Source: JAJDNW01 sp039714495
Lineage (GTDB): Bacteria > Desulfobacterota > Desulfobacteria > Desulfobacterales > B30-G6
Direction of reading: 5' to 3'
Assembly (NCBI GenBank): GCA_039714495.1
Contig: JBDLJD010000020.1
Span: 1-41,260 of the forward strand
Length of the DNA stretch: 41,260 bases
Part shown: positions 16,924-24,305 of the stretch, piece after piece
How the letters are laid out: each line of letters opens with the position of its first letter
How positions within the stretch are numbered: position 1 is the stretch's first letter
The notes under the pieces: generated by a model
The model's database searches: none
What the model was told of the DNA's origin: nothing
The model's input: only the letters and a program-made list of their open reading frames with translations
Made by a program: the position numbers and the translations under genes

Positions 16924-16951
16924 ATTCTAAGCAAGCGTTGGTCTTTGTCAA
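16924..16951 (-). promoter_or_regulatory. promoter of the PilZ gene
   Basis: On the minus strand, TTGACA (16951-16946), a 16-bp spacer and TAGAAT (16929-16924) form a near-consensus sigma70-type promoter about 40 bp before the ATG. It shows that the longer TTG reading of the gene is not used. Confidence 0.7.
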
Positions 16952-16964
16952 GAACCTTAGCCGT

Positions 16965-17105
16965 TGGATATGTGATATATTTAAAATAATAATAATAAAT
17001 AATTATAAAAATAATTAAATAAAAATTAAAATAAGAATAAATACATAGAGTCCATTAAAATACAAGATAATAATTAATGATCATTATTAATTATTATAAA
17101 ACATC
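16965..17105. other. extremely AT-rich tract
   Basis: About 140 bp almost free of G and C, made of AATAAT/TAAATA words, with a palindrome AATGATCATT around 17080 flanked by AATAATT/ATTAATT. It lies between the PilZ promoter and the glycolate oxidase gene, whose surroundings are GC-rich. It could be an UP-like or nucleoid-protein-binding element; it encodes nothing. The 17106-17271 remainder is an ordinary leader with GGAG before the next ATG. Confidence 0.6.
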
Positions 17106-17271
17106 ATAGTCAACGAAGGTAACGTTTGCTGTTGCAGGTTGAAAAGAGCATTAGCCGATTCATTGAGACTATCAATCCAGGTAAAGTGAAGGCCATGCTT
17201 GACCCCGGGCAGACAGACGTTATAAACTTAAATTGTTCTCTACAAGATTTGGTAACGCACGGAGATGCAAG

Positions 17272-19857
17272 ATGATAACGGACCGCCTTATTGAAACCCT
17301 GCAGGCGATCGTGGGCAAGCCCCATGTGCTGGTGGGCCGGGCAGGCACAGAACTCTACTCCTATGATGCATCCCTGGCCTGGGGCCAGCCGGGTGTGGTG
17401 GTGTTCCCGGCCGACACCCAAGAGGCGGCCGCCATTGTGCTTGCGGCCAATCAGGCCGGGGTGTCATTCGTGCCCCGCGGTTTTGGGACCAATCTTTCCG
17501 GCGGCACGGTGCTGCCCGAAGGGATCATCATCTGCCTGTCGCGGTTCAACCGCATCCTCGGCATATATCCCCAAAGCCGTTATGCGGTCGCCCAACCAGG
17601 GGTGACCAATCTGGAACTTCAAAACGCCCTTGCCCCCTTGAATTTTTTCTATGCCCCGGACCCGGCTAGTCAGAAGGTGTCGACCCTGGGCGGCAACATT
17701 GGTGAGAATTCCGGCGGCCCGCGCTGCCTCAAGTACGGTGTTACTACCAACCATGTTCTGGGCCTGGAAATGATCCTGCCCGATGGTGAAATCATACATA
17801 CCGGGGGGGCGGCCCTCGACCCGCCGGGGTATGACCTGCGGGGGGCCATAACCGGCAGCGAGGGGACGTTCGGTATTGTCACTGAAATAACGGTGCGCAT
17901 CCTGCCCGCGCATGAGGCCATTATCACCATGCTGGCCATCTACGATGATATTGCCGCAGCCGCCCGGTCGGTGTCTGCCATCATCGGTGCCGGTATCGTG
18001 CCCACCACCCTGGAAATGATGGATGCTCCCATCATCAATGCCGTGGAGGATTCCTATGCCTGCGGGTATCCGCGGGATGCCGCTGCTGTACTCATTATCG
18101 AAGTCGAAGGCCCGTCCGCCGGACTCGAACACCAGGCCCAAAGCATTCGTGAGCTCTGTACGCAGAACGGCTGCCGGGAAATCAATGAGGCCGGGAACGA
18201 CGCGGAGCGCAACCGCCTCTGGGAGGGCCGGCGCGGTGCCTTTGGCGCCGTGGCGCGCCTGTCGCCCAGCTTCCTGGTAAACGACTGCAGCGTATCCCGC
18301 ACCAAACTGCCCGAAGCCCTGAACCAGGTAACTGAGATTTCCGAGAAGTACGGCATACCCTACGGCAACGTCTTTCATGCCGGGGACGGCAATCTGCACC
18401 CCCTGCTGCTGTTTGATGCAAGGGATGCCGAACAGATGAAGCGCGTTAAAAAGGCGGGCTGGGAAATCATGGAGGCATGCGTTGCGCTGGGGGGAACCAT
18501 ATCCGGCGAGCATGGCATCGGCGTTGAAAAACAGGCAGCCATGTACATGGTTTTTTCACAGGAAGACCTCGATTTCCAGCAGGGTTTGAAGGATGCGTTC
18601 GATCCTAAGAACCTGTTGAATCCCGGCAAGGTCATTCCTCCCAAAGGCCTGGATAGCGAGGCAATGAAGGCCCCGGCTGATACCGGCGGTAAAGGGGATG
18701 CGCTTGAAGCCGTCGTTCAGGCAGTACAGTCTGCCGCTGCCCAAGAGCAGGCGCTGGTGCCGACGGGAAACGGCAGCCGCCAGGATTTTGGAAACCGTTT
18801 ATCCGGAACGTTCGCACTTTTGGATAGTTCAGGCTTCGATGATATTATCGAATATGACCCTCCCAACCAGGTGGTGACCATTGGTGCCGGCCTGAGCCTG
18901 GAAAAGCTGCAGGCAGAACTGCAATGCCACAACCAGTGGCTGCCGCTCAGACCGCCCTTTGCAACCTGGGCGCATTCTTTGGGCGGCCTGGCGGCAACCG
19001 CTGCCTGCGGCCCGGAAAGAATGGTTTACGGCAGTGTGCGCGACCTTATGCTCGGCCTGCGGTTTGTCGATGGCAGGGGGCGGTTTATCTCCGCAGGCGG
19101 CAAGGTGGTCAAGAATGTTGCCGGCTACGACATCACCCGCCTCATGGTCGGGTCTGCCGGAACCCTGGGGATGATCACCGAGATGACCCTAAAGGTGGCC
19201 ACCCTCCCGGAGCGCTGCTGCTCCATTACAGCCCATGGCACGCTAAATGACTGCGCAAAGGCCACTGCCGACATTATCCAATCCAATCTGTGGCCCACCT
19301 GCATTGCTGCGGTACCGGCAGAACCAACAGGACTTGACCGGGACGCGGAACATTGGGAACTGTCCATCGGGTTCGAAGGGATCGCGAGGAGCGTTGCATC
19401 CCAGGTGAAACGAGCGGACCGGCTGCTGCAGCAAGGGGCAATGCAATCCATTGGTGTTAAGGATTACGATCCCATCGAAGGCAGGTTCGCGGAGTCATAC
19501 AAGCTGCTCGATGATTTTGATTTTCTTTTGCGGGCCGATGCCCCCATCAATCAGCTTGCGGATCTGTTTGCGGCTTTCACGCCATCCTTGCCCATGCACT
19601 ACCCTTTTCTGGATTTGGGCAATGGCAGGACTTTGGTGGGTCTGGAAACGATGACCGGCGACGATTGGATCAGGCTTGCAGACTTGTCCGCTGAACAGGG
19701 GGGCCATGCCTTTATGGAAAAAGCGTCCGGGAAATTCAAAAAGGACAATGACGTGTTTGGCCGGCACCGGCCGGAGTGGGACATCATGCACAGATTGAAA
19801 ACTGTTCTGGACCCGGGGAATATATTTTCTCCAGGGCGTTTGCCGGGGAATGTATAG
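17272..19857 (+). CDS. glcD: GlcD-GlcE fusion, FAD-linked glycolate/lactate oxidase subunit
   Basis: 861-aa protein joining two FAD-binding PCMH-type units. Residues 1 to about 460 are a full GlcD: PRGFGTNLSGG and GNIGENSGG for FAD, NVFHAGDGNLHP and GTISGEHGIG for metal and substrate. A linker (KAPADTGGKGDALEA) leads into a GlcE-like half from about 485: PTGNGSRQDFG, LGGLAATAACGPERMVYGS and GRFISAGGKVVKNVAGYD. In most bacteria GlcD and GlcE are separate genes. The enzyme oxidises a 2-hydroxy acid (glycolate or D-lactate) and passes electrons to GlcF. GGAG lies seven bases before the ATG at 17272; the TTG 13 codons earlier lacks a site. The stop overlaps glcF (TAGTG). Confidence 0.9.
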   Translation: MITDRLIETLQAIVGKPHVLVGRAGTELYSYDASLAWGQPGVVVFPADTQEAAAIVLAANQAGVSFVPRGFGTNLSGGTVLPEGIIICLSRFNRILGIYPQSRYAVAQPGVTNLELQNALAPLNFFYAPDPASQKVSTLGGNIGENSGGPRCLKYGVTTNHVLGLEMILPDGEIIHTGGAALDPPGYDLRGAITGSEGTFGIVTEITVRILPAHEAIITMLAIYDDIAAAARSVSAIIGAGIVPTTLEMMDAPIINAVEDSYACGYPRDAAAVLIIEVEGPSAGLEHQAQSIRELCTQNGCREINEAGNDAERNRLWEGRRGAFGAVARLSPSFLVNDCSVSRTKLPEALNQVTEISEKYGIPYGNVFHAGDGNLHPLLLFDARDAEQMKRVKKAGWEIMEACVALGGTISGEHGIGVEKQAAMYMVFSQEDLDFQQGLKDAFDPKNLLNPGKVIPPKGLDSEAMKAPADTGGKGDALEAVVQAVQSAAAQEQALVPTGNGSRQDFGNRLSGTFALLDSSGFDDIIEYDPPNQVVTIGAGLSLEKLQAELQCHNQWLPLRPPFATWAHSLGGLAATAACGPERMVYGSVRDLMLGLRFVDGRGRFISAGGKVVKNVAGYDITRLMVGSAGTLGMITEMTLKVATLPERCCSITAHGTLNDCAKATADIIQSNLWPTCIAAVPAEPTGLDRDAEHWELSIGFEGIARSVASQVKRADRLLQQGAMQSIGVKDYDPIEGRFAESYKLLDDFDFLLRADAPINQLADLFAAFTPSLPMHYPFLDLGNGRTLVGLETMTGDDWIRLADLSAEQGGHAFMEKASGKFKKDNDVFGRHRPEWDIMHRLKTVLDPGNIFSPGRLPGNV

Positions 19858-21095
19858 TGGATATCGCGGCTTGTTACGACGACATTTCCCAGTGCAACAA
19901 ATGCGGCTTCTGCCAGGTGGCCTGCCCGATTTTCCGATCCACCGGACATGAATCCGGCGTGGCCAGGGGTAGGCTGGCCCTGTTGCGGGCTATTATCGAG
20001 GGCCGCCTGGAGTGGGGCCCGGATATCGAGGAGCCCCTGTTTGACTGCCTGCTTTGCGGCGCCTGCACGGCCAACTGCTTCCCGGCCATCCCCACTGCGG
20101 ACCTGGTATTGAGAGCCCGGTCGGAATACCTGGACAGGGTCGGTCGCAAATCCATTCACAGGTTGCTTTTCGACCACCTGCTGCCGTATCCCCAACGGCT
20201 GCACTGGGCTGCCCGGGCCGTGGCCCTGGGAAAAAATTCAGGGCTTTCCGATGTGGCCCAGGCGCTGGGCCTTTTGCGGATATTCGGACGCAACCTGCCC
20301 AAGGCCAATGAGATTGTGGAACGGTTTCCCAACCGGGCGTTTAGGGATAAAAACAAGCCGGGTGTTTACAAGGGCTGGGGCGAATCAATGCGCGTGGGCT
20401 ATTTTGTGGGTTGTGGCGTGGATGTCATTTCCCAGAAAGCCGGCAACGCCACCCTTGGGCTGTTGAAAAAAACTGCCAAAGAGGTTCACATCCTCGACAA
20501 TGGCTGCTGCGGTCTGCCGGCCTGGTCCTACGGCGATATGGGGGCCGCACAAAGACTGGCTGAAAGGAATGTGGACATTGTTGTGGCCAGGGATTTGGAT
20601 GTCATCGTTACCGACTGCTCGAGCTGCGCCTCGTTTCTGAAAAAATATGCGACTATTTTCCCGGAAGGGCACAGGCTGCACGACATGACGGTTTTGCTTG
20701 TGGACCGGGTCAGCGACATGGTGACGCTGTTGTTTGAAAACCAGCCCCTACCGGCTGCAGAGAACCACCCGCTCACCGTGACATACCACGACCCCTGCCA
20801 CGCTGCACGCGGGCAGGGACTTGTCCGGGAGCCCCGGGAGATATTGAAAAGACTACCCGGAATCGATTACCGGGAACTGCCGGAAGCGGACTGGTGCTGC
20901 GGCGGCGCCGGTTCATATGCCGTGGCCCACCACGACCTGTCCCGCCGTGTGCTGGACCGCAAGATGGACAACCTCAAGAAAACAGGGGCCGATATCCTGG
21001 TGACCTCCTGCCCGGCCTGTGTCATCCAGCTCTCCTTTGGCGTGCGCCGGCACGGCCTCAATACCCGCGTGTGCCACATTTCCGAACTTGTATAA
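19857..21095 (+). CDS. glcF: GlcF-like iron-sulfur subunit of glycolate/lactate oxidase
   Basis: 412-aa iron-sulfur protein. Two 4Fe-4S motifs are complete, C13-C16-C19-C23 (CNKCGFCQVACP) and C64-C67-C70-C74 (CLLCGACTANCF). Two CCG-type cysteine-rich domains follow: CGVDVISQKAGN...NGCCGLPAWSYGD with DCSSCASFLK, then YHDPCHAARGQG, DWCCGGAGSYAV and TSCPACVIQLS. It carries electrons from the GlcDE flavoprotein to the quinone pool or another acceptor. I start at GTG 19857, which overlaps the fusion gene's TAG by one base and has GGGGA eight bases upstream. Confidence 0.9.
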   Translation: MDIAACYDDISQCNKCGFCQVACPIFRSTGHESGVARGRLALLRAIIEGRLEWGPDIEEPLFDCLLCGACTANCFPAIPTADLVLRARSEYLDRVGRKSIHRLLFDHLLPYPQRLHWAARAVALGKNSGLSDVAQALGLLRIFGRNLPKANEIVERFPNRAFRDKNKPGVYKGWGESMRVGYFVGCGVDVISQKAGNATLGLLKKTAKEVHILDNGCCGLPAWSYGDMGAAQRLAERNVDIVVARDLDVIVTDCSSCASFLKKYATIFPEGHRLHDMTVLLVDRVSDMVTLLFENQPLPAAENHPLTVTYHDPCHAARGQGLVREPREILKRLPGIDYRELPEADWCCGGAGSYAVAHHDLSRRVLDRKMDNLKKTGADILVTSCPACVIQLSFGVRRHGLNTRVCHISELV

Positions 21096-21170
21096 ACACG
21101 TGTAAAGGTGCTTGAAAAAAAGCCATGGTTTATCGTACGGTAGATTTAGCTTTGGAGAATCGGAAACGCT

Positions 21171-22172
21171 ATGGTTGAGCACTACAATGTCATTATTGTG
21201 GGCGCAGGGCCGGCAGGTTTGGAATGCGCCCGCGTTTTGCAGGATTCGAACCTGTCGGTTCTCATTCTGGAAAAAAATGACTGCATCGGGCCCAAACCAT
21301 GCGCGGGCGGTATCGTGGAGACCGTGGAACTGCTTGATCTGCCGGAAACAGAGGCACGAATTTTCAATGCCGTGAACGTCTTTGTGCGTGACAGGCGATA
21401 TGCATTTGCTACCACGCTTTTCATCAAGATAATCGACCGCAAAGCACTCGGCCAATATCAGGCTAAACACCTGGACAAGGCCGACAACGTCTGCATCAAG
21501 ACGGGAACTGTCGTAAGAAAGATCGACAGGCATCATGTGGCTACCAGTGCCGGCAAGTTTGGCTACCGCTACCTGGTGGGTGCGGACGGGTCCACTTCCA
21601 TGGTGAGGCGGCATCTGAAAATCGACTCCCAATACATGGCGGGCATATATTATGATATAGACGAGATAAAAGATCACATGCATTTCCGGCTGGATGGGAT
21701 TGCTTTTAAAACAGGATATATATGGGAGTTTCCGCATAAAAAGCTTACCAATATCGGTTTTTACTACAATCCAAAGCAGTGGAAATCCAGGGATGCCGTG
21801 CGGATTCTCAGAAATTACATGGGGCGCAAGGGCTACCCCATGGACAGCGAGACCTTTCGTGCCTTCCCTGTCAATTGTTTGTACAAAGGCTGCCAGTTCG
21901 GCGAGAACAGGTTCCTGGCCGGGGATGCGGCTGGACTGGCGTCGAAGCTGACCGGTGAAGGGATTGCCCCTGCGATCATCAGCGGCAGGGAGGTTGCCAG
22001 GAAAATCATGGACCCGCTTTACCATATGCCCAAGCTGGAGGAGGTCGTTGTTCATAAGCGGCGGCAGGACAAGATGGTCAATCTTCTTGAAAAAATTCCC
22101 ATTGGCCTGAATGCCATTTATCACCTGCTCATCAAGGCTTTGCAAACGCGTTTTCTAAGGTGGCCGGGTTGA
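21171..22172 (+). CDS. geranylgeranyl reductase-family FAD-dependent oxidoreductase
   Basis: 333-aa flavoprotein. The FAD-binding Rossmann loop VGAGPAG (10-16) is followed by VLILEKND, the PCAGGI substrate-side motif typical of geranylgeranyl reductases and relatives, LVGADGSTSMVR, and FLAGDAAGLASKLTGEGI, which binds the FAD ribityl. Family members reduce isoprenoid double bonds or act as monooxygenase-like enzymes. Here it follows glcF by 75 bp and could share its transcript. GGAG occurs upstream. It is shorter than typical archaeal relatives (about 390 aa), with the C-terminal part reduced. Confidence 0.8.
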   Translation: MVEHYNVIIVGAGPAGLECARVLQDSNLSVLILEKNDCIGPKPCAGGIVETVELLDLPETEARIFNAVNVFVRDRRYAFATTLFIKIIDRKALGQYQAKHLDKADNVCIKTGTVVRKIDRHHVATSAGKFGYRYLVGADGSTSMVRRHLKIDSQYMAGIYYDIDEIKDHMHFRLDGIAFKTGYIWEFPHKKLTNIGFYYNPKQWKSRDAVRILRNYMGRKGYPMDSETFRAFPVNCLYKGCQFGENRFLAGDAAGLASKLTGEGIAPAIISGREVARKIMDPLYHMPKLEEVVVHKRRQDKMVNLLEKIPIGLNAIYHLLIKALQTRFLRWPG

Positions 22173-22221
22173 AGGAGAAGGACGATTAAAATCCGGCCGG
22201 AAAATATCAGTAAATAATTCA

Positions 22222-22346
22222 AGGGTCGGGGAGTTTTAACGTATAACCAGCGTCATTCCTGCGAAGGCAGGGATCCAGAAAGCGGTGAACCCTAAGCCCT
22301 GGATACCCGCCTGCGCGGGCATGACGTGAAAAACACCCCGATCCCT
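22222..22346. repeat. MITE-like palindromic repeat
   Basis: An imperfect inverted repeat of about 125 bp. The outer arms are 22222-22242 (AGGGTCGGGGAG...) and 22324-22346 (...CACCCCGATCCCT). The inner arms are 22251-22278 (CGTCATTCCTGCGAAGG...) and 22299-22326 (...CCTGCGCGGGCATGACG). The inner part is the widespread bacterial REP-like element that gives the spurious peptides MPAQAGIQ and WIPAFAGMT in translated databases. It has no transposase and would be moved in trans. Confidence 0.75.
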
Positions 22347-22360
22347 GAAATAATTCTTTA

Positions 22361-22433
22361 CGTACTTTGTGTCTTGTGGTGAAAAGATACCCGGCCAGGA
22401 TGCAAACCACAAAGGCACAAAGGACACAAAGGT
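22361..22433. repeat. inverted CACAAAGG-type repeat
   Basis: CTTTGTGTCTTGTGGT (about 22366-22381) and ACCACAAAGGCACAAAG (about 22407-22423) form an imperfect inverted repeat of 17-nt arms, with a further GGACACAAAGG after it. This word family recurs near 13668 and 13905. Confidence 0.55.
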
Positions 22434-22530
22434 CAGTCGTCAGAAGTCAGACGATTCAGGGCTGAAGTCCTGGCCTACGTGCCCATTCCTCGAATCAACC
22501 ATGTAGCGCAAGGATTTATCCCTGCTGGGG
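22405..22530. repeat. composite dispersed repeat, copy B
   Basis: Same block order as copy A at 13668: AACCACAAAGGCACAAAGG (22405-22432), then CAGGGCTGAAGTCCTGGCC (22457-22475) running into TACGT (to 22480), then CATGTAGCGCAAGG...CCCTGCTGGGG (22500-22530). Both copies follow the end of a gene and fill an otherwise empty gap. The order suggests one mobile or amplified unit rather than chance association. Confidence 0.55.
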
Positions 22531-22584
22531 CTGGTTGCATTACACCAATTGCCCCAGGATCGAACATCTAAAAAACCAGTGCTC

Positions 22585-22598
22585 TTGACTTAGATCAA
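22585..22598 (+). promoter_or_regulatory. FNR/CRP-family operator-like site
   Basis: TTGACttagATCAA differs by one base from the FNR consensus TTGATnnnnATCAA. Its centre is about 46 bp upstream of the predicted transcription start, near the position used by FNR-type activators. In sulfate reducers HcpR-type regulators use related sites, so the regulator is not determined. Confidence 0.5.
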
Positions 22599-22602
22599 TT
22601 TA

Positions 22603-22631
22603 TTGATGTGCGAGACAATATATGCTACAAT
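22603..22631 (+). promoter_or_regulatory. promoter of the HdrC-like gene
   Basis: TTGATG (22603-22608), a 17-bp spacer and TACAAT (22626-22631) with an extended -10 TGC just before it. Transcription should start near 22638, so any start codon before that is excluded. Confidence 0.65.
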
Positions 22632-22670
22632 GTAGTTATCGAAACGTTTCCACTTCAAGGGAGGCCGGCA

Positions 22671-23576
22671 TTGGAAAGCGTCGTAAGCAGTAAAAGGATT
22701 TACCCCAAGGGCGACGGCCCTCTCATCCCCCGTACTGAAAACAGAAGAGCGGTGGATGAGGCCTCGTCGGCCGGAATGCAAGCGTGCTGGACATGCGGCT
22801 CGTGTGATTTTGAGTGCCCGGTCAATATTTACACCCGCACCTTACGGCCTCAAAAAATCGTGCGCATGGCAAACCTGGGTCTTTTGGATGAATTGCTGTG
22901 GCTGCCGGAAATCTGGTACTGCATCAGTTGTCGCCGCTGCGGGCATGTCTGTCCGAATGTGGTCAAGCCTTGGGCCATGATCGAATATGCCCGCAGGGCG
23001 GCCATATTCAAAAAATATGTGTCCTGGGAATCGGTTCAACACATGCAGCGCCTTTGGATGTATTTTCAGAAAATCCGCTGGCACGCGGTGGCGGTCTGCA
23101 TTCAGGGAGGGGAGATCGAAACCCTTTTGGATGGTCAGGTGGAAGCATGGCTCAATCAGGAAGACTACCTGTCTGATGCGGTCATACGCCAAGGTGTGGG
23201 GCAACTCTATCCCGACACTTTAAAATTACTGAATAAATCTTGTTCTACAACCCATTGTTATACGTGCAGTGAGTGCAGCAGCGCTTGCCCGATATCCGGT
23301 AATAAACGCCTGTTCGACCCCAGCGCCATCGTGCGCATGGTCAATCTCGGCATGGTCACAGAACTATTGAATACACCCGCCATCTGGCTATGCCTTGGAT
23401 GCCGGCGCTGCTCCGACTGCTGCAGTCAGGGTGTCGATGGCGCCAGTTTGATCCAGGATCTTCGAGATTTGGCCTTGTCAAGCGGGGCAGTAGATTTCGA
23501 GCTGAAAATCAGGATGGAGAACTCATTTCGAGTCGTTTACCAATACTTCCTCCGGGAAATAAGACAGATACTGTAG
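22671..23576 (+). CDS. duplicated HdrC-like iron-sulfur protein
   Basis: 301-aa cytoplasmic protein built from two HdrC-like modules, so four 4Fe-4S motifs: C39-C42-C45-C49 (CWTCGSCDFECP), C84-C87-C90-C94 (CISCRRCGHVCP), then CYTCSECSSACP and CLGCRRCSDCC in the second half. Each half repeats the HdrC spacing and the phrase IVRMxNLGxxxELL. Heterodisulfide reductase subunit C links HdrB to other electron carriers; a double copy would be an electron wire between partners. I start at TTG 22671, because AGGGAGG lies six bases before it and the promoter -10 overlaps the longer frame. It stands without hdrA or hdrB, next to a MetV-like stub. Confidence 0.8.
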   Translation: MESVVSSKRIYPKGDGPLIPRTENRRAVDEASSAGMQACWTCGSCDFECPVNIYTRTLRPQKIVRMANLGLLDELLWLPEIWYCISCRRCGHVCPNVVKPWAMIEYARRAAIFKKYVSWESVQHMQRLWMYFQKIRWHAVAVCIQGGEIETLLDGQVEAWLNQEDYLSDAVIRQGVGQLYPDTLKLLNKSCSTTHCYTCSECSSACPISGNKRLFDPSAIVRMVNLGMVTELLNTPAIWLCLGCRRCSDCCSQGVDGASLIQDLRDLALSSGAVDFELKIRMENSFRVVYQYFLREIRQIL

Positions 23577-23630
23577 CCTAATGGTTTGCAAAATATTATA
23601 TTCGAGACCCGTATTGAAAGGGTATTTGTC

Positions 23631-23759
23631 ATGGTAAAAGCCAAACGAAAGCAGATCAACGAGATTTCAAAAATGATTGATCCGTATAAAAAAGTGCTCA
23701 ACGTCGGCTGCTGCGGGTGCTCTGTTTTTCCCCTTTATATCAGGTATACGACCCGATGA
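23631..23759 (+). pseudogene. 5' stub of a MetV-like gene
   Basis: A 42-codon frame starting MVKAKRKQINEISKM and running through KKVLNVGCCGC before it breaks off. The first 30 residues resemble the start of the MetV-type zinc protein (methylene-tetrahydrofolate reductase C-terminal-like family), which continues with a cysteine and GGQKEV-type segment. Here SVFPLYIRYTTR and a stop follow. AAAGGG precedes the ATG. The frame ends inside the 3' end of the PycTM-like gene on the other strand, so a deletion or insertion probably joined the two near 23721. HdrC-MetV order fits known Hdr-Met clusters. Assigned on a short match, so moderate confidence. Confidence 0.5.
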
Positions 23760-24267
23760 TATAAATGGTCGAACTCACCAGGATCCCTGTAATAAAACTC
23801 AAATAGGAAAACAGAACGAATTTGTATTTATTCTGTGCCAGATAGTGCCCCATGCTGTATATTTCCCTTATTTGGGTTTCATACACCTTGTTGGGATCGC
23901 TCATCATGGTTTCCATGGCATTTTCGTACTCGCTGTAATCCATACGTGTAAAAGAACCAAAAAAGAGAAGGTTGAAACTGGTTTTATCCTTATCGACCTT
24001 CGAATTTTTATGGTTTCCTATTTTTAACTTAGGCATTGCGGCATAGGCTGCCAGCACTATGGTGAGCACGCAAAATCCAATCAGGGTTACCGCCGCCAGG
24101 TGAGATTTCTCTTCATACAGAAACCTTGTGGAAAGGGGAATCATCAGGGATGCTATGGTCAGCATCATGTTGGCTTTTTTGTCTGCCAAAGAACTCAAAC
24201 TCACATGATGCGCGCGCGTCTGGCGGATCATCTGGTCAAGGTGGCCTGCTGGTTGTTGAATGTCCAT
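23740..24267 (-). CDS. Pycsar effector-like membrane protein (PycTM/DUF5706)
   Basis: 175-aa inner-membrane protein. It has the PycTM hallmarks: a soluble start (HLDQMIRQTRAHHVSLSSLA) running into ADKKANMMLTIASLM and a first membrane helix, a second helix about 58-78, a soluble middle with FFGSFTRMDYSEY and VYETQIREIYSMG, and a last helix after NKYKFVLFSY (148-172). In Pycsar anti-phage systems such proteins are triggered by cyclic pyrimidine nucleotides and damage the membrane. No nucleotide cyclase gene is present nearby, so the trigger is unknown. AGGAG serves the ATG. It lies 38 bp after a CBS-domain gene, likely one transcript. Confidence 0.7.
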   Translation of the reverse strand: MDIQQPAGHLDQMIRQTRAHHVSLSSLADKKANMMLTIASLMIPLSTRFLYEEKSHLAAVTLIGFCVLTIVLAAYAAMPKLKIGNHKNSKVDKDKTSFNLLFFGSFTRMDYSEYENAMETMMSDPNKVYETQIREIYSMGHYLAQNKYKFVLFSYLSFITGILVSSTIYIIGSYT

Positions 24268-24305
24268 AATATTGCTCCTAAATATAATGCCCTAATGTGA
24301 GCGAT

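Noticed and set aside
16882..16951. N-terminal extension of the PilZ protein from TTG 16951
   Set aside because: The TTG is part of a near-consensus -35 box and the extension contains the -10 box; the inner ATG has a ribosome site.
17464..18513. A 349-codon minus-strand open frame
   Set aside because: Antisense to the GlcD half with all FAD motifs on the plus strand.
20913..22145. A 410-codon minus-strand open frame
   Set aside because: It spans the end of glcF and the whole flavoprotein gene, both of which have strong motifs; no ribosome site or family pattern on the minus strand.
22219..22427. Small minus-strand frames with MPAQAGIQ and WIPAFAGMT
   Set aside because: These are well-known spurious translations of a dispersed palindromic repeat.
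22361..22433. Short CACAAAGG repeats as a CRISPR array
   Set aside because: The units are 8-10 bp, imperfect and without spacers of constant length; no cas genes are present.
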